Source of the DNA: an uncultured Collinsella sp.
GTDB taxonomy: Bacteria; Actinomycetota; Coriobacteriia; Coriobacteriales; Coriobacteriaceae
DNA length: 19,204 nt
Assembly (NCBI GenBank): GCA_900547805.1
Contig: URIE01000025.1
Span: 1 to 19,204 of the forward strand
Direction: 5' to 3'
Shown here: piece after piece, positions 14,166 through 19,204 of the stretch
Layout of the letters: every line of letters begins with the position of its first letter
Position numbering within the stretch: the stretch's first letter is position 1
Translations under genes and position numbers: made by a program
The notes under the pieces: generated by a model
Seen by the model: the letters and a program-made list of their open reading frames with translations, nothing else
What the model was told of the DNA's origin: nothing
Databases searched by the model: none

Positions 14166-15128
14166 TTAAAGGAATTCGCCGACTCGGTGGACTTCGGGTT
14201 CTAGGTCTACGTTGAATTGGTCTTTGACGGTTGTTTGGATGTGGCGGATGAGTTCGTCGACGTCGGCGGCGGTGGCGTGGTCGGCGTTGACGACAAAGCC
14301 GCAGTGCTTTTCGCTCACCTGCGCGCCGCCGATGGCGTGGCCGCGCAAGCCGGCGTCCATGATGAGCTTGCCGGCAAAGTAGCCCTCGGGGCGCTTAAAG
14401 GTGGAGCCGGCGCTCGGCATGTCGAGCGGCTGCTTGTCCTCGCGGCGCTGGCGGTAATCATCCATATCGGCCCTGATCATCGCGGCGTTGCCCGGAGCAA
14501 GGTTAAAGGTGGCCGAAAGCACGATAAAGCCGTCATCGGCGATGCGGCTCTTGCGATAGCCCAGGTTGAGCTCGTCGACGTCGAACTCGATGATGCTGCC
14601 GCTGCCGCGCGTGCCGTCGTCGAGGGCACGCGCCGGCTTGTAGACGCGCACGGATTCCAATACGTCGGCCATGCAGGCGCCATAAGCACCGGCGTTCATG
14701 TAGCAGGCGCCGCCGACCGATCCGGGAATGCCCGAGATGGGCTCCATGCCGGTGAGGCCCGCCTCGGCCGCCGCGGCGGCAACGTCGGAAAGCAGTGCGC
14801 CGGCGGCTGCCGTGATGTGCGTGCCGTCAACGGTGATGTCGGACAGGCCTTCGCCCAGTGCCACGACAACGCCGCGGATGCCTTTATCGCCCACGAGCAG
14901 GTCGGAGCCGTTGCCCACGATGGTGAGCGGCAGATCGCAGCGATAGCAGGTGTCAAGCGTGGAGACGAGCCCTTGCTCGGTATCGGGCGTGACAAAGACA
15001 TCGGCCGGGCCACCGATCTTAAACGTGGTGTGCTCGCGCATGGGCTCGCTCATCAACACGTTGTCCTCGCCGGCAACGCCAGCGAGTGCGCACAGCAGGT
15101 CCTCGTTAAAAAAGTCGTTCTCGTGCAT
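14166..15128 (-). CDS. murB: UDP-N-acetylmuramate dehydrogenase (type II MurB)
   Basis: FAD/NADPH enzyme that reduces UDP-GlcNAc-enolpyruvate to UDP-MurNAc, the second committed step of peptidoglycan synthesis. The protein is 320 aa from ATG 15128, typical of the shorter Gram-positive type II enzymes. FAD-domain motifs TTFKIGGPADVFVTP, GNGSDLLVGDKG and GIPGSVGGACYMNAGAYG are present. The C-terminal active-site block SAGSTFKRPEGYFAGKLI supplies the catalytic Ser, and EPEVHRVG at the C-terminus the catalytic Glu. I chose ATG 15128 because AGGCGG precedes it by 8 nt. The open frame continues 30 codons upstream to 15218 but would then run into the perfect inverted repeat at 15194-15259, and that N-terminal stretch is not typical of MurB. 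It diverges from the LacI regulator gene. Confidence 0.95.
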   Translation of the reverse strand: MHENDFFNEDLLCALAGVAGEDNVLMSEPMREHTTFKIGGPADVFVTPDTEQGLVSTLDTCYRCDLPLTIVGNGSDLLVGDKGIRGVVVALGEGLSDITVDGTHITAAAGALLSDVAAAAAEAGLTGMEPISGIPGSVGGACYMNAGAYGACMADVLESVRVYKPARALDDGTRGSGSIIEFDVDELNLGYRKSRIADDGFIVLSATFNLAPGNAAMIRADMDDYRQRREDKQPLDMPSAGSTFKRPEGYFAGKLIMDAGLRGHAIGGAQVSEKHCGFVVNADHATAADVDELIRHIQTTVKDQFNVDLEPEVHRVGEFL

Positions 15129-15193
15129 ACGGGTTTCCGCCTTTTGGTGGTCGTTCTCATCAATCGATTGCAATATACCCCACCCAGATGGAT

Positions 15194-15259
15194 TTGGTGC
15201 AAAGTAACCTGGCCCCAATGCACCACATGGTGCAAAGGGGCCAGGTTACTTTGCACCAA
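15194..15259. repeat. Perfect 23-bp inverted repeat with nested palindrome (REP/MITE-like element)
   Basis: The arm at 15194-15216 (begins TTGGTGCAAAGTAACC, ends CTGGCCCC) is the exact reverse complement of 15237-15259. The 20-nt centre contains its own dyad, TGCACCA-CA-TGGTGCA (15219-15234), which repeats the arm's TGGTGCA end. It lies between the divergent murB and lacI promoters with no U-tract. The arms are too long for a typical operator, so a repeat element or a structured RNA is more likely. Confidence 0.85.
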
Positions 15260-15279
15260 TCGCGGCGATAAAGGTGCCG

Positions 15280-15296
15280 TTTACCGGATGGGTAAA
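15280..15296. promoter_or_regulatory. TTTACC-GGATG-GGTAAA dyad upstream of lacI, possible operator
   Basis: Perfect 6-bp arms (15280-15285 and 15291-15296) around 5 nt, 71 nt before the lacI start. A TATACT -10-like box lies at 15329-15334. It does not resemble the CG-centred palindromes before the phosphoketolase gene, so autoregulation by the same protein is uncertain. Confidence 0.3.
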
Positions 15297-15367
15297 GTGT
15301 TTATCATCGAGGTAGAGGGGTTGTCGCTATACTTTCTAGGATTATGCGTAAACTCGGGAGGAGCGAG

Positions 15368-16396
15368 ATGGCCAACAAGGTAACCCTAAAGCAGATCGCC
15401 CAAGAGGTGGGGCTTTCCCCCTCGTCGGTCTCGCTGGTGCTCAACAACCGGCCCTGTCGTATCTCGGAGGAAAATCGCAAGCTCATCAAGGAGGTTGCCG
15501 CGCGTAACCACTACGTTCCCAACCAGATCGCGCGTAGCCTGGTCATGCGCGAGTCGCGCACCTTGGGCCTTATCGTCCCCAACATCGAGAGCCGCTTTTT
15601 CGCCTCGCTCGCCGGCAGTCTGGAAAAGCGCTGCCGTGAGGACGGCTATGCACTCTTTATTACCAGCTCGGGTGGAAGCGCCGACGATGATCTGGAGCTG
15701 CTGCGCCAGTTGGTTACGCGTGGCGTCGATGGCGTGTTCCTGGTGGTAGGCGACGAGTTTTCCGATGATCGAGCCCTGCGCGAGGAAGTCAGCCATCTGC
15801 CCATTCCGGCCGTGATGGTCGACCGTGCCATCGAGGGCCTCGAGTGCGACAAGGTGATGTTCGATCACGAGATGGGTGGCTATATGGCCACGCGTTATCT
15901 GATTGAGCAGGGACATCGCCGTATCGCCTGCCTGGTCAACGCCCGCCGCTCCAACACGGGCCGCAAACGCCTGGCGGGCTACGAGCGCGCACTGCGCGAG
16001 GTTGGCCTGCCTATCGACGCGCGTCTGGAGTTTGAGAGCGAGTACTACATTCCGAGCGCCTACGAGGCATCGGAGGCGGTGCTGGCGACCGATGCCACTG
16101 CCGTATTCGCGAGTTCGGACAACATCGCGCTCGGCCTGCTCAAACGCCTGCACGAGATGGGGAAGGGCATTCCGGACGATATCTCGGTGGTGAGCTATGA
16201 CAACTCGGCCGCTGACGTTCTGTTTGAACCGGCTCTGACGGCAATCGAGCAGGATCCCGGCGTGCTTGCCGAGCATGCCTTTAGCTGCATGTCAAAGCGC
16301 TTGGCCGGCAAGGGCGGAAAACGTGCCGAAGAGGTCGTTTTGGAGCCGGCGCTCATCGTGAAGAGCAGTGTTCTCAAGCTTGCTAAACACAACTAA
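15368..16396 (+). CDS. LacI-family transcriptional regulator
   Basis: DNA-binding repressor or activator of 342 aa, the normal LacI/GalR length. Residues about 6-27 form the helix-turn-helix (TLKQIAQEVGLSPSSVSLVLNN). The hinge helix PNQIARSLVM at 51-60 has the Leu that in this family wedges into a central CG step of the operator. Residues about 65-330 are the periplasmic-binding-protein-like sensor domain, with TLGLIVPNIESRFF at its start, VFASSDNIALGLL and VVSYDN typical of the family. I chose ATG 15368 because GGAGG lies 6 nt upstream; the in-frame ATG at 15344 would place that site inside the gene. Its effector cannot be read from sequence. The next gene, phosphoketolase, carries two palindromes of the expected LacI type, so local control of that gene is the simplest inference. 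Confidence 0.92.
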   Translation: MANKVTLKQIAQEVGLSPSSVSLVLNNRPCRISEENRKLIKEVAARNHYVPNQIARSLVMRESRTLGLIVPNIESRFFASLAGSLEKRCREDGYALFITSSGGSADDDLELLRQLVTRGVDGVFLVVGDEFSDDRALREEVSHLPIPAVMVDRAIEGLECDKVMFDHEMGGYMATRYLIEQGHRRIACLVNARRSNTGRKRLAGYERALREVGLPIDARLEFESEYYIPSAYEASEAVLATDATAVFASSDNIALGLLKRLHEMGKGIPDDISVVSYDNSAADVLFEPALTAIEQDPGVLAEHAFSCMSKRLAGKGGKRAEEVVLEPALIVKSSVLKLAKHN

Positions 16397-16495
16397 ACAT
16401 GTTTACCAACTCGTCTAGTTCGAATGTGGAGCATCTGTGACAGGCAATGCCGCAGATGAATGTCGTTTTTTGCCAATGAGCGCGATTGATAAGGA

Positions 16496-16542
16496 TGATA
16501 AAACGTTTTTTCACCTTGATAAAACGTTTTAGCAAATATACT
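16496..16542 (+). promoter_or_regulatory. Phosphoketolase promoter with two tandem LacI-type operators
   Basis: Site 1, TGATAAAACGTTTTTTCA (16496-16513), and site 2, TGATAAAACGTTTTAGCA (16517-16534), are near-perfect CG-centred palindromes whose centres are 21 bp apart, two helical turns. A TTGATA -35-like hexamer (16516-16521) and a TATACT -10-like hexamer (16537-16542) flank site 2, though the 15-bp spacer is short. Site 2 would occlude RNA polymerase. The two sites could bind dimers on the same DNA face. LacI/CcpA-type binding is inferred from motif form. The stretch 16397-16495 shows only a TAAACATGTTTA palindrome (16394-16405) at the lacI stop codon. Confidence 0.65.
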
Positions 16543-16600
16543 AGTCCCAACGAATGGTTGCGATATCGGAGTGCGACCGCACAGCGAAGGGACATAAACA

Positions 16601-19129
16601 ATGGCTAAAACACTGGGAACGCCGTGGCAAAAACTGGGACACGAGGTGCCGGCATCCGAGCTCGAGGGTGTCGATCTGTACTGGCGCGCCTCCAACTATC
16701 TGTCCGTCGGCCAGATCTATCTTCGCTCCAATCCGTTGATGCGCCCCGATTTTGTGGACGAGAAGACCGGCGAGACGCGTGACTTTGGCCGTCCGGACGT
16801 TAAGCACCGTCTGGTTGGTCACTGGGGCACCACGCCGGGCATTAACTTCCTCTTTGGTCACGTTAACCGCCTGATCGCCGACCACAACCAGAACGCCATC
16901 TTTTTGATGGGCCCGGGCCACGGTGGCCCTGCCGGCACCGCGCAGTCGCTGCTCGACGGTACCTACCGCGAGATTCGCCCCGACATCACCAATGACGAGG
17001 CCGGCCTGCAGAAGTTCTTCCGCCAGTTCTCCTATCCCGGTGGCATCCCGAGCCACTTTGCTCCCGAGACGCCCGGCTCCATCCACGAGGGCGGCGAGCT
17101 CGGCTATACGCTCAGCCACGCCTATGGCGCCGTCATGGACAATCCGAGCCTGCTGGCCGTGGCCGTGGTGGGCGACGGTGAGTCCGAGACCGGCCCGCTC
17201 GCGACCTCTTGGCAATCCAACAAGCTCGTGAACCCGGCAACCGACGGCATCGTCCTGCCGATCCTGCACCTCAACGGCTACAAGATCGCCAACCCCACCA
17301 TCCTTGCCCGCGTGTCCGACGAAGAGCTCACCAAGTTCTTTGAGGGCATGGGCTATAAGCCGCACTTCTTTGTCGCCGGCTTTGACGACGAGAGCCACGC
17401 AAGCATTCATGCGCGTTTCGCTGCCCTGTTTGAGCAGGTCTTTGACGAGATCTGTGACATCAAGGCCACCGCGCAGGCCCAGGCCGCCTCAGGCGAGACC
17501 GTGGTCCGCCCGGCCTACCCCATGATTGTGTTCCGTACGCCCAAGGGCTGGACTTGCCCCAAGCACATCGACGGTAAGAAGACCGAGGACTCCTGGCGCG
17601 CGCATCAGGTGCCGCTGGCGAGTGCCAAGGACACCCACGAGCACTTCCGCGTGCTGCGCGAGTGGCTGCGTTCCTACAAGCCCGAGGAGCTCTTTACGCC
17701 CGAGGGCCAGGTGCGCCCCGAGGTGACGGCCTTTATGCCGACCGGCGAGCTGCGTATCGGCGCCAACCCCAACGCAAACGGCGGCAAGGTCCGTCGCGAG
17801 CTCGAGCTGCCCGATATCCATGCCCACGAGATTCCCGTCGCCGAAAAGGGTCATGGCTGGGGCTCCACCGAGGCTGCCCGCGTCTTTGGTGAGTACACTG
17901 CCGACGTCCTTGCCAAGAACATGGACGACTTCCGCATCTTCGGCCCTGACGAGACCGCGTCCAACCGCCTGCAGGCTGCCTACAAGGTGACCAAGAAGCA
18001 GTGGGACGCCGGCTTCTACGATGACGAGGCCAACGACGAGCTGCTGGCAGGCTCCGGTAAGGTCGTCGAGCAGCTGTCCGAGCATCAGTGCGAGGGCTTC
18101 CTCGAGGCCTATGTGCTCACCGGCCGCTCCGGTGTGTGGAGCTCCTACGAGAGCTTTGTCCACGTGGTCGACTCCATGGTCAACCAGCACTGCAAGTGGC
18201 TCGAGGCCACCAAGCGCGAGATTCCGTGGCGTGCCCCCATCAGCGGCCTCAACATTTTGCTGTCGAGCCACGTCTGGCGTCAGGACCACAACGGCTTCTC
18301 GCATCAGGACCCGGGCTTTATCGACCTGCTGCTCAACAAGGCCAACGACACGCATATCGTAAACGCCTACTATCCGGCAGATGCCAACATGGCCCTTGCC
18401 GTGGCCGAGCGCGTCTACCAGTCCACCGATTGCGTTAACGCCATCTTCTGCGGCAAGCAGCCCGCCCCGACCTTCCAGACGGTCGACGAGGCCAAGGCGG
18501 AGCTCGCCGAGGGCGTCGCGACCTGGGAGTGGGCATCGACCGCCGACTCGCTCGCCGAGGCCGATGTCGTGGTCGCCACCTGCGGCGACGTGCCGACGCT
18601 TGAGGCTCTGGCTGCGACCGATATGCTGCGCGAGCTGGGCATCAAGGTGTGGTTCGTCAACGTGGTCGACCTGCTCAAGATCCAGAACGTCTGTGAGAAC
18701 GACCAGGCCATGAGCGACGAGCGTTGGGCTGAGCTGTTCGGCTGCGGCGAGAAGCCCGTGCTCTTCGCCTTCCATGCCTATGCCGGCACGATTCGCCGCC
18801 TGATCTGGAACCGCCCCGGCCACGACGCCTTCCGCGTCCACGGCTATGAGGAGAAGGGCTCCACGACCACGCCGTTCGACATGCTGCGCCTGAACAACAT
18901 GGATCGCTGGGCTCTTGCTGCCGACGTGCTGCGCATGGTCGATGCTGACAAGTTTGCCGAGCAGATCAACGAGTGGGAAGCTTTCCGCACCGAGGCCTTT
19001 GAGTTCGCTTGCGACGAAGGCTACGATCACCCGGCCTTCACCGACTGGGTCTGGCCTGACGCCGCTGCCGCAACCGCAGCCGACGGCGCGCTCTCCGCAA
19101 CCCAAATGACCGCGGGCGACAACGAGTAG
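16601..19129 (+). CDS. xfp: Phosphoketolase (xylulose-5-phosphate/fructose-6-phosphate)
   Basis: Thiamine-diphosphate enzyme that splits xylulose-5-phosphate (and possibly fructose-6-phosphate) with phosphate to acetyl-phosphate plus a shorter sugar phosphate. It is the key enzyme of phosphoketolase and bifid-shunt pathways. The protein has 842 aa, close to the usual 790-830 aa. Family motifs seen: GHWGTTPG with His74, GPGHGGPAG with His107, SHFAPETPGSIHEGGELGY from 151, the ThDP/metal motif GDGESETG at 191-198 with HLNGYKI at 223-229, and downstream SHVWRQDHNGFSHQDPGF, which supplies a conserved active-site His. GAAGGGA lies 8 nt before the ATG. Whether it also uses fructose-6-phosphate cannot be told by eye. 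It follows a LacI-family regulator, with two operator-like palindromes in the gap. A weak GC-rich hairpin follows the stop. Confidence 0.95.
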   Translation: MAKTLGTPWQKLGHEVPASELEGVDLYWRASNYLSVGQIYLRSNPLMRPDFVDEKTGETRDFGRPDVKHRLVGHWGTTPGINFLFGHVNRLIADHNQNAIFLMGPGHGGPAGTAQSLLDGTYREIRPDITNDEAGLQKFFRQFSYPGGIPSHFAPETPGSIHEGGELGYTLSHAYGAVMDNPSLLAVAVVGDGESETGPLATSWQSNKLVNPATDGIVLPILHLNGYKIANPTILARVSDEELTKFFEGMGYKPHFFVAGFDDESHASIHARFAALFEQVFDEICDIKATAQAQAASGETVVRPAYPMIVFRTPKGWTCPKHIDGKKTEDSWRAHQVPLASAKDTHEHFRVLREWLRSYKPEELFTPEGQVRPEVTAFMPTGELRIGANPNANGGKVRRELELPDIHAHEIPVAEKGHGWGSTEAARVFGEYTADVLAKNMDDFRIFGPDETASNRLQAAYKVTKKQWDAGFYDDEANDELLAGSGKVVEQLSEHQCEGFLEAYVLTGRSGVWSSYESFVHVVDSMVNQHCKWLEATKREIPWRAPISGLNILLSSHVWRQDHNGFSHQDPGFIDLLLNKANDTHIVNAYYPADANMALAVAERVYQSTDCVNAIFCGKQPAPTFQTVDEAKAELAEGVATWEWASTADSLAEADVVVATCGDVPTLEALAATDMLRELGIKVWFVNVVDLLKIQNVCENDQAMSDERWAELFGCGEKPVLFAFHAYAGTIRRLIWNRPGHDAFRVHGYEEKGSTTTPFDMLRLNNMDRWALAADVLRMVDADKFAEQINEWEAFRTEAFEFACDEGYDHPAFTDWVWPDAAAATAADGALSATQMTAGDNE

Positions 19130-19140
19130 CATCCGGGACG

Positions 19141-19177
19141 GTCTCGCGCTGGGGCCGCCTCCGGGCGGGGAGACTTT
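19141..19177 (+). terminator. Possible terminator after phosphoketolase
   Basis: An outer GTCTC/GAGAC pair encloses an inner CCGCC/GGCGG hairpin, followed by TTTG. The U-tract is short and the stem has internal mismatches, so this is a weak call. Confidence 0.35.
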
Positions 19178-19204
19178 GTCCGGGGAAGTGGGCTTCGCGA
19201 ACTT

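Noticed and set aside
14217..15383. 388-codon plus-strand frame spanning murB, the inverted repeat and the lacI start
   Set aside because: It crosses a divergent intergenic region and overlaps two well-supported genes; composition is that of an antisense shadow.
16394..16405. TAAACATGTTTA palindrome at the lacI stop codon as a regulatory site
   Set aside because: It overlaps the stop codon, is about 130 nt above the phosphoketolase -10, and does not match the other motif classes; coincidence is likely.
17489..19132. 547-codon minus-strand frame opposite phosphoketolase
   Set aside because: Antisense shadow with repetitive Leu/Gly/Val/Asp content; the plus-strand enzyme motifs are intact throughout.

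Overview
This window is about 60% GC by eye. Its gene content and style fit a gut Coriobacteriia actinobacterium, most likely a Collinsella-type organism. The evidence is twin-arginine (Tat-type) signal peptides on both exported proteins, a Gram-positive-type MurB, a PcsB-like cell-wall hydrolase, a phosphoketolase and several alpha-glucan genes. The taxonomic call is inference from family knowledge; I could not run a search.

Layout. (1) 1-2245: a partial alpha-glucoside PTS EIIC gene (minus, running off the left edge), divergent from a GntR/HutC-type regulator (plus), which ends in a strong terminator. (2) 2250-6936: a four-gene sugar ABC-transporter operon (lipoprotein binding protein, two permeases, MalK/UgpC-type ATPase) with a structured leader and two intercistronic hairpins, ending in a terminator. 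(3) 6829-7283: a 455-nt gene-free gap. It holds that terminator, an unusual array of six alternating 15-bp repeats on a 40-bp pitch, and the terminator of the next gene. (4) 7284-12468: three minus-strand genes, galE, then malQ, then glgP in transcription order, each followed by a hairpin. (5) 12735-13940: a Tat-exported coiled-coil cysteine hydrolase. Two hairpins separate it from convergent murB (14166-15128). (6) 15129-15367: the divergent murB/lacI gap, with a perfect 23-bp inverted repeat. (7) 15368-19129: a LacI-family regulator, then phosphoketolase, whose promoter carries two CG-centred palindromes 21 bp apart.

How the genes fit together. Maltose, maltodextrins or related alpha-glucosides could enter by the PTS or the ABC importer. 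MalQ (4-alpha-glucanotransferase) and GlgP (alpha-glucan phosphorylase) would turn maltodextrin into glucose and glucose-1-phosphate. GalE links the UDP-glucose and UDP-galactose pools. Phosphoketolase cleaves sugar phosphates to acetyl-phosphate. GTnTAnAC palindromes, the published HutC-subfamily operator form, lie in the promoter regions of the PTS gene, the GntR gene, the ABC operon and malQ. This suggests a local alpha-glucan regulon run by the GntR protein.

I see no defence system, prophage, insertion sequence, tRNA or rRNA. The most unexplained structure is the repeat array at 6969-7184, followed by the predicted regulons and the 23-bp inverted repeat.
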